Positions 24,185 to 33,663 of a stretch of DNA of 64,000 nt are shown piece by piece. The notes under the pieces are model-generated. The model was not told the origin of the DNA, ran no database searches, and saw only the letters and a list, made by a program, of their open reading frames with translations. Source of the DNA: Diplodia intermedia (lineage: Eukaryota; Ascomycota; Dothideomycetes; Botryosphaeriales; Botryosphaeriaceae). The position numbers and the translations under genes were made by a program. The first letter of the stretch is position 1. Every line of letters begins with the position of its first letter. The stretch spans positions 1-64,000 of the forward strand of contig JAKEKT010000115.1 of assembly GCA_021495925.1 (NCBI GenBank), read 5' to 3'.

Positions 24185-24410
24185 TAAGTACCGAGAGACA
24201 GCACAGTGTGCGGCGACATCGGGTGCGCTTTTGGCGCTAGGCCCAGCACGGTTAGGCAGTATCGCGGGGCGCGACCGTGCGACTTTCTTTCGCTGCGCGT
24301 GGTTGACGACCACCACCACCCTGGGGCCGGACTTCGCCGCCAAATAGATTTCAATGCCAACCGCCGAACCTACATTGCCCTGACGCCCGCTGTCCGCCAC
24401 AGAGCCCGCA
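24185..24410 (+). promoter_or_regulatory. 5' flank of kap120
   Basis: About 225 bases of ordinary composition between the hairpins and the kap120 start; the promoter must lie here or reach into the hairpins. No TATA box or named site stands out. Small frames here on both strands are not convincing. Confidence 0.4.
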
Positions 24411-27400
24411 ATGGAGGTCCAGGGCGCCCTCGAGCTTCCAGCCGAAGCAAACCCGCTCACCGAGGGGCTTCTTTTTCACGTGCTGCGCTCCGCCGCATCG
24501 AGCGATCCGCACCAGATCCAGACGGGCACGAAACAATTACAGAAATGGGAAACCGCGACAGGCTTCTACCCGCTGCTCCAAGTACGTGCACGCCCTATGC
24601 TGTTTTCCCTGCCGCCACTCCGGTCCCGGCATCATCCCCGACGCCCACGTTCGGGTGCTCCCTCTTGGCGCTAGCTTCCCGACACCCATGGACCCTGGCC
24701 GTGGCTAATGCGCAAGCAGGCCGCCTTCATCGACAAATCCCTGCCCGTAGAGATTCGTTACCTCGCCATTATCCAGCTGAAGAACGGCATCGATAAATAC
24801 TGGAGGAAGACTGCTACCAAGTAAGTCTCGCCTTTTCCCCAAGCGCCTGGAATACTAACACGTTGCAGTGCGGTCAGTAAGGAGGACAAGACCGTCATCC
24901 GCTCAAGGTTGCTGGAGAGTGGAGTGAACGAGGCCGACCAAAGGCTTGCATTGCAAAATGCCCTGGTCGTCGCCAAAATCGTCAGGTTCGAGTTTCCGCA
25001 CGACTGGCCAGATGTCATCAACCAAGTCATCGACCTGCTCCGCCAGTCCACGGCTCCGGGCGCCAGTCCTCTGTATTTGCCGCGTACCCTTTTGATCCTT
25101 CTTCACATCATCAAAGAGTTGGCCACCGGGCGCATCATAAGACTTCGCTCCAACTTGCTATCCATTTCCCCTGAAGTCTTCCGCGTTCTTGGCCACATCT
25201 ACATGGAAAAGGTCCAGCGATGGTTGGCTTTTCTGCAGCATGGAGGCGATGATGAAGGGGGTGCGTTGGAGAGCATTGAGCAAAGTCTACTTGCGATCAA
25301 AGTCCTGCGCCGAGTGCTGGTTTCCGGCTTCGAATTTCCCAACCGCGACTCTGACGTCCAGCAATTCTGGGGCATTGTCCGCAACCAGCTGGGAGACTTC
25401 CTCACAATCACTTCTCAAGAACCGTCTACGCTGTCGTCCCCTGTGAAAGATTTGGTTGAAAAGCACCTCCTTCAACTTGCCAAACTGCATCTGGAAATGT
25501 CCAAAACCCACCCTGCTGCCTACATCCTACTTCCCGACTCCATAAACACCACAAAGGCTTATTGGGGACTCATCGTCAAGTTCGGCCAAAACTTCGGCAC
25601 CAAGCAAGCTTCCGTCGAGGGGCATATTGGTACTGACGGCGACGCAGATGATGATGAGAAATCTGTCATGGAGCGTCTCTGCCTGAAAGGCTTATTGCTG
25701 ATACGGGCATGCCTGAGGATGGTGTTCAACCCGGCACAAACCTTCAAGTATCGCCATGAGCAAGAGAAGCAGGAGGTAAGTCAAGAGTTCGTGTCGATCA
25801 GTGCATCTGAGCTCACCTTTATTGCAGAAAGCCGAAGCAACCCAGCTAGTGAAGCAGGAGTTTCTTGGCGAAGACTTCGTGCGCGAAATGATGGAGACCG
25901 TGGTGACGCGCTACTTTGTCTTCCGGCCGAGTGATCTCCGTCAGTGGGAAGAGGAACCAGATGAGTGGGAGCGACGAGAAGACATGGAAGGCGATGATAT
26001 CGAGTACTCGATAAGGTCTTGTGCGGAAAGACTGTTCCTTGACTTGGCCATAAACTTCAAGACTCTCGTCCAACCCCTTCTCCAAGTCTTCTATTCCGTG
26101 GCTTCCCCCGACAACGAGAACATACTTTTCAAGGATTCGGTCTACACTGCTGTCGGCTTGGCGGCTCCTGTCCTTCACCATGAGCTTGACTTTGACGGAT
26201 TTATCAGATCCACGCTGGTTCAGGAGGTTCAAAAGCAAAAGCCTGGTTACAATCTCCTGCGCCGTCGGATAGCAATCCTGCTTGGCCAATGGATCACAAT
26301 CAAGGTCTCGGATGAGACTCGACCTCTCGTCTACCAGATTTTCGACCACCTTCTAAACAAGGACGACCCATTGAATGATCATGTTGTCCGTGTTACAGCC
26401 GGTCGACAATTCAAGAATATTGCCGACGACTGGGACTTCAAGGTCGAGGGCTTTATGCCACATGCCTCGAACATGCTGAACCGTTTGATGGCCCTCATTG
26501 GGGAGGTTGAACTGAGCGAGACGAAAATGGCGCTTCTGAATACCATCAGCGTTGTGGTCGAACGTCTTGAGCATCATGTGAGTTCCCAGGATACGCATTT
26601 GCAAGCTCCAAGCTTACAGTCTAGATCACTCCGTACGCGAACAGCATTGTCTCGTTGCTGCCACCTCTATGGGAGCAGTCTGGCGAGGAACATCTTATGA
26701 AGCAGGCAATTCTCACGATTCTGGCCCGCCTCATCAACGCTATGAAGGCCGAGTCGGTCCCGTTGCACTCCATGGTCATCCCAATCATCAAAAACACTCT
26801 CGAGCCCGGCTCCGATACACAGGTCTACCTTCTGGAGGATGCTCTCGACCTGTGGCATGCAGTACTCGTTCAATCTCCGGCGCCGGCTTCCCCAGAGGTC
26901 CTCTCGCTTGCACCTTACCTAATCCCCACACTTGAGCTCGGTAGCGAAAGCCTCCGGAAAACGCTTGAGATTGCGGAAGTGTACCTGCTTTTAGCGCCAA
27001 ACGAGATGTGCTCCGATCACCTTCGCACAACGCTCTTGAAGTCTCTTGGTGAGTATTTGTTTTGCGGCACCATATCAACCGTCTTCGAGCCGCTGACCTG
27101 TACCCCAGCATCGCTTCTGGGCGAGCTACGTCCAGAAGCCAACGGACTTGTCACCCACCTCGTCGAGGTCTACGTACGCGCCGCCGACCTTCTCGGCGGA
27201 GAAGCCGCTGTAGAAATTCTGACGGCTGACATGATCCGGACCGAATTCTTTACTGGTCTCCTGGACGGGCTCAAGGGAGCATGGGAGGCTCATACGAAGA
27301 CAGGCCCCAATGCTCGGTAACCAGATGGCCCAATCAACGCTGACACTTTCACAAAGCTAACTCTCAACAGTGCCTCTGCTGTAGACGGAATCGTCGAGAC

Positions 27401-28029
27401 AGACTACTGGACAGTCGTCGCTCGGATCGGCCTCGCCTCCAACCGCGTTCTCCTCGGCGCCATCGAGACTGCACAAACGCGTACCTCGGCTGATGGCATG
27501 CAGGATGCCGCCGAAACGCTTGATGCGCGCATGAAGTGGCTGCTGGAGGAGTGGTTCGACCACTTGGACAATATTGCGGCACCAGTCAGCAAGAAACTGA
27601 TGTGCTTGGCTCTCACGAAACTGCTCGAGACGGGCAGTGATTGGATACTCATCAAGCTGCAAGACTTGATGACGATGTGGACGGACCTTGTCATCGAATT
27701 GACAGATGGCAATGCGGATCCGAATGTCGAGTAAGTTCCATCCTTGATCACAGTCTGAAAGGACATGCAAAGTTGATAACATGTACAGCTGTCTGGTCTG
27801 GCAACGCGAAGACCCGCCCCCAGGGAGCCCGGAAGCACCAGACGACGTTCGCCGCCGCGACCTGATCTATACCGATCCCGTCCATACTGTCAACATCATG
27901 TCGTTCATCCGTGACCACCTCCACCAAGCCATTGCTGCGTGTGGCGGCCAGGACAGGTTCAGAGATGAATGGTTAGTTAATGTGGACAAGGACGTGATCG
28001 AGGCCTTTGGAAAGCTTGGCATCATGTAG
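24411..28029 (+). CDS. kap120: Importin-beta family karyopherin, Kap120 / importin-11
   Basis: Nuclear import receptor that carries cargo through the nuclear pore and releases it on binding Ran-GTP. Proposed exons: 24411-24581, 24720-24820, 24869-25775, 25828-26577, 26625-27048, 27109-27316, 27371-27730, 27789-28029. They join in frame to 1053 aa, close to yeast Kap120 (about 1030). The N-terminus has the importin-beta N-terminal (Ran-binding) domain at about residues 30-105, including LQKWETATGFYPLLQ and RYLAIIQLKNGIDKYWRK. The rest is alpha-helical HEAT-repeat sequence with an acidic insert around DGDADDDEKS. Introns are 47-138 bases with GT-AG ends; intron 2 has a clear CTAAC branch site. 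The first acceptor could lie 3 bases upstream, adding one Gln. The gene starts only about 290 bases from the RIP-damaged transposon block yet shows no RIP damage itself. Confidence 0.95.
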
Positions 28030-28270
28030 AGATGGTGGCGCTTGGTTAGATGGTGCTTGCAAGTCGTAGATAAAAGAGGACACGAAAGTAGCTTGAAGAT
28101 ATGAGGCTCTTCTCATTGAACATCTTTACGCTTCCAAGGCCCGCCACCTACGACGCTGGTTTGCACGTTCTTGCACCCATTCCGCACTCTTGGAGATCCT
28201 ATCCCATCCTCTTCTGCAAATCGCCCGTGGTAACTTCACCGGTCTCCTCTTCCACTGCCGACGATATATT

Positions 28271-29395
28271 CTATCTGCTTGGCAGATCCGCAAACCGCAC
28301 GTGTCTTCCAGAAAACGGTTGCTGTTGCTGTTGCTGTTGCTGTTGCCGAAGCACAGCTGCTGCATTGTCTCGCTGTCGGACGTGCTCGTCGCGTCCCTGC
28401 CTCTCCGGCTGCTGCCGCCGCCTCTCATCGTCCCCCCTCCTCCCCTTCCCTTTACCCTTCCCCTCCCCCTCCCCCTCCCCCTCCCCCTCCACCCACGCCC
28501 TCCTCATCCCCATCATCATCCTCATATTCCTCTCCCTCTCCCACGCCATCCTCTCCCTCGCCATCTCCCCCTGCAACCGCCTCAGCAACCTCCCCTTCCT
28601 TTCGTCCGAACCGTCGTATAAGACACCGTTGTTGTCGTTGTCGTCGTTTTTGTCGTTGTTGTCGTTGTTGTTGCTGTCGTTGTTCGTGCCGTGCAGCGCT
28701 TCGGTTTCGTCGTCCACCTGCGCCGCCCATTGCGCCCAGGTCTGCAGCGGCGCGATGGGGGCTTGCGACGGGAAGAGCGGGTTGGGCGGGTCCGTGTGGG
28801 CCCAGGCCCAGCGGGGGCCGGTGGGGGCGGCGGGGGTGGTTGGTGGTGGTGGTGTTGGGGGTCCGGGTGCGGGTGTGGTGGGGGAGGCGACGGTGGTGGT
28901 GGTGGTGGTGGTGGTTGGGGTAGAGACAGGTCGTGTTGCTTTACTGCCGGTCGGTGCGGGAGTGGCGACAGCGGCGGCGGGGGGTCGGTTCTTTTTTGAT
29001 CGGGCGGTGGCTGAGGTCGGGGTGCGTGGTGTTGCGTTGCTGCTGGTCGGTACGGGAGGAGACTTGGCGATGGCGGGAGCTGGTACTTTGTTGCGGTTGT
29101 TTTTGGGTTGGGAGGGTTTGTTGTTGTCGATGGGTGTGGTGGAGGCCTGGCCGTTCTTTGTTCGTCGTGCGGTGGCGGGGATGGGGGTGGATGGTGCTGC
29201 CTTACTTCTGGTCGGTGCGGGAGGGGATTTGGCGGCGGCGGCGGCGGCGGGAGCTGCTGTTTTGTTTTTTTTGTTGTTGTTCGGGTGGGGGGTGCTGTGG
29301 TTGGTGGTGGATGTTGCGGGATCTTGTTTGGGCGCTCGTTTTGGGAGGAGGTTCGTGAACGCGGTCACGAGGGGGTGGGTTGTGAATGCGGGCAT
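28271..29395 (-). CDS. Low-complexity hypothetical protein
   Basis: Intronless 374-codon frame, convergent with kap120. I do not recognise it. The N-terminal half is Pro/Ala/Thr/Lys-rich and contains related repeats beginning KSPPAPTRSK and KSPPVPTSSN, each followed by an ATAR-(R/S)-KKN-like basic stretch and a third, weaker repeat; a poly-Thr run follows. A central segment of normal composition (GPRWAWAHTDPPNPLFPSQ, then LQTWAQWAAQVDDETEALHG) may be the conserved core. Then come an Asn/Asp-rich stretch, a Met/Arg-rich helix (MAWERERNMRMMMGMRRAW), a Gly-Glu/Gly-Lys run encoded by a CCCCCT repeat, a Gln run encoded by a TTGCTG repeat, and the end RHVRFADLP. Probably largely disordered. The antisense 445-codon frame is a shadow with no such core. 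Confidence 0.55.
   Translation of the reverse strand: MPAFTTHPLVTAFTNLLPKRAPKQDPATSTTNHSTPHPNNNKKNKTAAPAAAAAAKSPPAPTRSKAAPSTPIPATARRTKNGQASTTPIDNNKPSQPKNNRNKVPAPAIAKSPPVPTSSNATPRTPTSATARSKKNRPPAAAVATPAPTGSKATRPVSTPTTTTTTTTVASPTTPAPGPPTPPPPTTPAAPTGPRWAWAHTDPPNPLFPSQAPIAPLQTWAQWAAQVDDETEALHGTNNDSNNNDNNDKNDDNDNNGVLYDGSDERKGRLLRRLQGEMARERMAWERERNMRMMMGMRRAWVEGEGEGEGEGKGKGKGRRGDDERRRQQPERQGRDEHVRQRDNAAAVLRQQQQQQQQQPFSGRHVRFADLPSR
28319..28346. repeat. Hexanucleotide microsatellite (TTGCTG)n
   Basis: Codes for the Gln run near the C-terminus of the minus-strand hypothetical protein. Hexamer length changes keep the frame. Confidence 0.85.
28461..28490. repeat. Hexanucleotide repeat (CCCCCT)n
   Basis: Codes for alternating Gly-Glu and Gly-Lys on the minus strand of the same hypothetical gene. 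Confidence 0.85.
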
Positions 29396-30054
29396 CTTGA
29401 GCGTTTGTGCGGAAGGAGACGCCGGGCTTCAAAAGTAGTGATGTGGACTTTGGAAACAGCGATGATTTTATAAGCATATGTTTGTGGGACTTTTGACTGT
29501 CGCGGTAGCGAATGGGCGGACCTTGGTTCTGGGACGGGAAAGAGGGTATTGCTGTGGACCCTTGTTAGCACGAGACCCAAAGAATACGGTAGTGGATGGT
29601 CGATGATGGACCAGTGTTTTGACTGCGGCTTGACATGGATGGAAGAGGTGATGATTGAGCAAGAATCGAACGAGTGTAGTGACGCTTGGAGGATCTCGGC
29701 TCAGTGGCGGCGTAATCGGAGTTCGATTGCGTGGGTCAGTGGCAGAAATAAAGAGGGGTATATAGTTCAATTCCGCCATTTCCTTTCCCATCATCCAGCT
29801 AATGACGGCTACGTGGTTCAATGGTCTCGACCGCCCACGACTCCTAGGCAGCGCTTGTGGGTTCAAAGCGTACGGATACCAAAAAAGGCGATGGTCCCTC
29901 GTGTCGCCTTTCTGAAGCGGTCCCCACTCATGGCATTGCACATAGCCGTGAGCTTGGTGGTGCTGCATGGCCAGCTTAGAGAGGCTTGCGGGTCTTTGCT
30001 CATGTAGTGTTGCGCCAGCTCGCCCAGGTGGTGTGTCTGGTCCTGCCATGTGGC

Positions 30055-30088
30055 GCTGTAGTCGCGGGTTCAACTCCCGGCTACAGCA
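30055..30088 (+). ncRNA. tRNA-like minihelix (acceptor stem plus T arm only)
   Basis: GCTGTAG, TC, GCGGG, TTCAACT, CCCGG, CTACAGC, A: a perfect 7 bp acceptor-like stem, a 2-base linker, a T arm with a B-box-like GGTTCAACTCC (four pairs plus one G-G mismatch) and a discriminator-like A. A ten-T run that could stop RNA polymerase III starts 17 bases downstream. No D arm or anticodon arm can be placed, and no upstream partner for the acceptor strand was found, so this is not a normal tRNA. It may be a tRNA relic with the middle deleted or a genuine small RNA. Confidence 0.35.
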
Positions 30089-31095
30089 GCTTCAGTTTTT
30101 GCTCTTTTTTTTTTCTCTCTCTCTCTTCACCTGCACCATGGTACTGATGAGCCCTTCTCCCGCTAAGTGTGAGCCAGACTTGCCTGCCTGTGACGCCTCA
30201 CGGGCTTACCCGCCCCCAACCCCGCCTACATTGGTGATCCTTTTCGCATGGTGTTGAGCTCGTGAGCCACGACTTCACTTCTTCACCACCATCGCCATGC
30301 CGCCAATATACTATTGACGCAACTCCATGGCCAATGTCCGCCTCACGCTCCGACTTCCAGTCATTCCCAGCGCTTAAATATGCAACGCAGATTACAGCAG
30401 CATGCGCTCATCTTTCAGTATTTCCTACACTCGGGCATATATACTAGCTCTGCAATTGTCTCTAAGGATTCCACCGCCCCCTCTCGCATAGCGAGGTACT
30501 ATTAGCCCATATGATCAATGTAGAGGGCGCATTGGAGAAGTCAATCGCGCAGAGCACAAGACGTGGCCAATAAGTCTATGCGCGTAAACTAGCCCATGGG
30601 GCTCGGCGAATTGTCCAATCAGCTCACCCGCTGAATTCGCTGGACAGCCACGACAGAGTGCGACCAACATTTGTCTGCGCCATTCAGCTGCCTTGTTCCC
30701 GTCCGACTTTACGCAGCCACGCTCGACATCGAACTCACAAATAGACATGCGTAGTAGGTGGCTTTAGGGGCTGGATTGGCTGCTTGGATAAGGTTGAAAA
30801 ATAAACAAAGCGTTCAAAGCTTCTCGACTCGGCAATCTCGCATTCCAGAGCAAGTGGGAGTGGTTGGACTGGAGAGTCAGGTGAAAGCCATCATTGTTGC
30901 GGTGGCTTAGATGTCGTCGCACGGGTGAGGTGCTGCCTAGAGGTTGGCCAGCAAGGTGAGCGATGTCGTTGCGCAAGGCTGAGGCGCAAGCATATAGTCG
31001 TGGCCGCAGAAGTGCATGCTTTGGGCCGGGTTTGGATGGCGATAAGGCGACGACTTTTGGGGCGGGGCCGACTGAATCGCGTGGGGCGGGGAGGG

Positions 31096-31108
31096 TTCTA
31101 GCAAATTC
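31096..31108 (+). promoter_or_regulatory. Heat-shock element upstream of STI1
   Basis: TTCTAGCAAATTC fits the Hsf1 pattern TTCnnGAAnnTTC with one mismatch (GCA for GAA), about 130 bases before the STI1 start. STI1 is a known heat-shock gene in fungi, so the position makes sense. Confidence 0.5.
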
Positions 31109-31236
31109 CAGCCGGTTGATCGCCGCCGCCTTAAACGCCAGAGCTGCATCGCGCTGCGCGTCACCAACACCCTCAACCAACACCACCAAGATACCCCATC
31201 CACCCTTCGAGACGCATCGCACCCCCTGCGCTCACC

Positions 31237-33136
31237 ATGGCCGACGCACTCAAGGCCGAAGGCAACAAGTTCTTCTCCGCCAAGCAGTTTCCCGAAGCTA
31301 TGTGAGTCCGCCACGCTGCCCGACCCAAACACAGCGCAGCTGACTTCCCCAAGCGAAAAGTTCACACAGGCCATTGAGGTCGATCCCTCCAACCATGTGC
31401 TCTACTCCAACCGTTCCGCATGCTACGCCTCGCTGAGGGACTTCGAAAAGGCCCTCAGCGACGCCGAGAAGACGACCGAGATCAAGCCTGACTGGAGCAA
31501 GGGCTGGGCCCGCAAAGGCGCAGCCTTGCACGGCAAGGGCGACCTCGGTATGTGCCCACATTGCTCTGCTCGCTTGTTTGAACCCTCGCTGACCGCCATA
31601 CACAGTCACCGCTGTCGACGCCTACGAAGAGGCCGTCAAGCTCGACCCCGCCAACGCCCAGGCCAAGTCCGGCCTCGATGCTGTCCAGCGCGCCATCCAG
31701 GCTGAGGCTAGCCGTGACGGCGCCGACCCCACCGGCGGCCTGGCCAACATGTTCAACGACCCCCAGCTCATCCAGAAGCTTGCCTCGAACCCCAAGACCG
31801 CAAACCTGCTGGCCGACGCCGAATTCATGCAGAAGCTCCAGCGCATAAAGCAGAACCCCCAGAGCGTCGGTATGGAGATGCGCGATCCGCGTTTCCTCCA
31901 GGTCATGAGCGTGCTGCTCGGCATCGACATGTCGTTTGGCCAGCCGCCCGAGGGCGCCCAAGAAGCCCCCAAGCCCGCCGAGGCTGAGGAGGATGTGCCC
32001 ATGCCTGACGCGAGGCCCACCGAGGAGCCCAAGAAGGCCCCCGAGCCCGAGCCCCAGCCCGAGCCTGAAGACGAGGAGGCCCAGAAGAAGAAGGAGGAGA
32101 AGGCGAAGGCCGACGAGGAGAAGGCGCTTGGTACTCAGTTCTACAAGAAGAGGCAGTTCGATGAGGCCATTGAGCACTACTCGAAGGCGTGGGATATCTA
32201 CCAGGACATCACCTACCTCAACAACCTGGGTGCCGCCAAGTTCGAGAAGGGCGACTACGATGGCGCCATCGAGGCCTGCAAGCAAGCTGTCAGCCACGGC
32301 CGTGAGGTCCTTGCTGATTTCAAGCTGATCGCCAAGGCTTTCGGCCGCATCGGATCGGCCTACGAGAAGAAGGAAGATTTTGCCAATGCCGTTGATAACT
32401 ACCAGAGGTCTCTGACCGAGCACCGCACCCCCGACATCCTCACCAAGCTTCGCGCAGTTGAGAAGGCCAAGATCAAGGCTGAGAAGGAGGCCTACATCGA
32501 CCCCCAGAAGGGCGAGGAGGCTCGCGAGCTCGGCAACGAGAAGTTCAAGAACGCAGACTGGGCCGGTGCCGTCGAGGCTTACAGCGAGATGATCAAGCGT
32601 GCCCCCGAGGATCCTCGTGGTTACAGCAACCGCGCCGCCTGCTACATCAAGCTCTTGGCCTTCCCTTCGGCCGTTCAGGACTGCGACGAGGCTATCAAGC
32701 GTGACAACAAGTTCATCCGTGCCTACCTCCGCAAGGCTCAGGCTCTTCAGGCCATGCGCGAGTACAACAAGGCCCTGGATGTGCTCACCGAGGCCGCCGG
32801 ACACGATGACGGCAAGAACGCGCGTGAAATCGAACAGGCGCAGCAGAAGTCGATCCAGGCCCAGTTCTCGGCACGGGAGGGCGAGACCGAGGAGCAGACG
32901 ATGGAGCGTATCCAGAGGGACCCTGATGTGAGTGAAACTTGACCCCTGCTGTAATGTGTTGCTTCAATTCTGACAGATTCCAGATCGTCGCGATTCTGCA
33001 GGATCCCATCATGCAGAGCATCCTCCAGCAGGCCAAGGGCGACCCGGCCGCTCTGCAGGAGCACATGAAGAACCCGCAAGTGCGCGCGAACGTTCAGAAG
33101 CTGATCGCGGCCGGCGTCATCCGCATGGGCCGGTAG
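31237..33136 (+). CDS. STI1: Hsp90/Hsp70 cochaperone Sti1 (Hop)
   Basis: Scaffold that links Hsp70 to Hsp90 and promotes client transfer in the cytosol. Exons 31237-31301, 31354-31547, 31606-32927 and 32984-33136 join to 577 aa, the usual length. Domains: TPR1 at about 4-110 (EGNKFFSAKQF, LYSNRSACYASL, WARKGAAL, carrying the Lys/Asn clamp residues), DP1 at about 130-195 (NMFNDPQLIQKL, DPRFLQVM), an acidic/Pro linker, TPR2A at about 255-370, TPR2B at about 395-510 (ELGNEKFKNADW, YSNRAACYIKL, AYLRKAQAL) and DP2 at the end (LQDPIMQSILQQ, NPQVRANVQKLI). The last intron uses acceptor AG at 32982-32983 to give this conserved end; another AG 7 nt upstream would shift the frame. Likely heat-inducible through the element at 31096. 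Confidence 0.97.
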
Positions 33137-33366
33137 AGGACGAAGCAGATGACTCCGACAGCTCTTCCTCCACCTCAAGTGACGACTCATCGGCCGTGGT
33201 CGTCCCCGCCATCACCGTATCCGGTCCGGGCGGGGAGGACGTAGAGCTAGAGATGGACGACACTGTCGAAACCGAAGAGTTGGATGAGCGATCCATAAGG
33301 GAGTTTGCGGATCTGATGATGGGCACGGGACTGCAGCCGGTCTACACCGGCTCCGCGTTCTTGTGA
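33136..33366 (+). other. Coding-like open frame just after the STI1 stop (possible alternative C-terminus)
   Basis: From GAG at 33136 to a TGA at 33364-33366 there is an open, coding-like frame: acidic and Ser-rich (EDEADDSDSSSS), then VVVPAITVSGPGGEDVELEM, ending ELDERSIREFADLMM, GLQPVYTGSAFL. It has no ATG near its start. The frame extends back through the whole last STI1 exon and can be reached if the last intron is spliced at AG 32975-32976 instead of 32982-32983, giving a 130-codon alternative tail in place of DP2. It could instead be the remnant of another gene's last exon. Function unknown. Confidence 0.4.
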
Positions 33367-33663
33367 AGAGGTGGACGAAGGTGACGTTCCTTACGGTGCC
33401 AAGCGAGCCGTTCGCTCGGATGACGGGGCGTTTTTATGGGAATGACGTAAATGGGGCAGGAGATATTAGCATTATACTGCATGACAAAAGCGACTGTCGA
33501 TAGGTAATGGCATAACGGTTCGGATGACTCCAATGTTTTTCCTGCTGCTTGCGTGTTTGAGTCCTCGTTGCCGCAGTTGACCTACAGCTATACTCTCGGA
33601 CCAGCAGGATAAAAGAAAAGAGAGAAGGGGGAGAAAATAGCCAAAGAAGACCACCAACACCTC

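Larger units (their letters stand above)
29396..31236. other. Divergent intergenic region upstream of STI1
   Basis: 1.8 kb between the starts of the minus-strand hypothetical gene and STI1. It contains the tRNA-like minihelix (30055-30088) followed by a ten-T run (30105-30114) and a pyrimidine tract, and near STI1 a heat-shock element. A 201-codon minus frame at 29468-30073 has no recognisable features and covers the minihelix; I do not call it. Confidence 0.5.

Noticed and set aside
24206..24796. 196-codon plus frame over the kap120 start
   Set aside because: Runs through the first kap120 exon in the wrong frame and across its intron; no domain.
28101..29438. 445-codon plus frame
   Set aside because: Antisense of the minus-strand low-complexity gene; its product is runs of Ser/Pro/Val/Gly without a core.
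29468..30073. 201-codon minus frame upstream of STI1
   Set aside because: No domain or codon bias and it overlaps the minihelix; kept as intergenic.
29950..30090. Complete tRNA cloverleaf ending at the minihelix
   Set aside because: No upstream 7-mer pairs with CTACAGC other than the one directly adjacent to the T arm; A-box-like words nearby do not fold into a D arm.
31482..32804. 440-codon minus frame across STI1
   Set aside because: Leu/Gly/Val-rich shadow of the STI1 coding strand.
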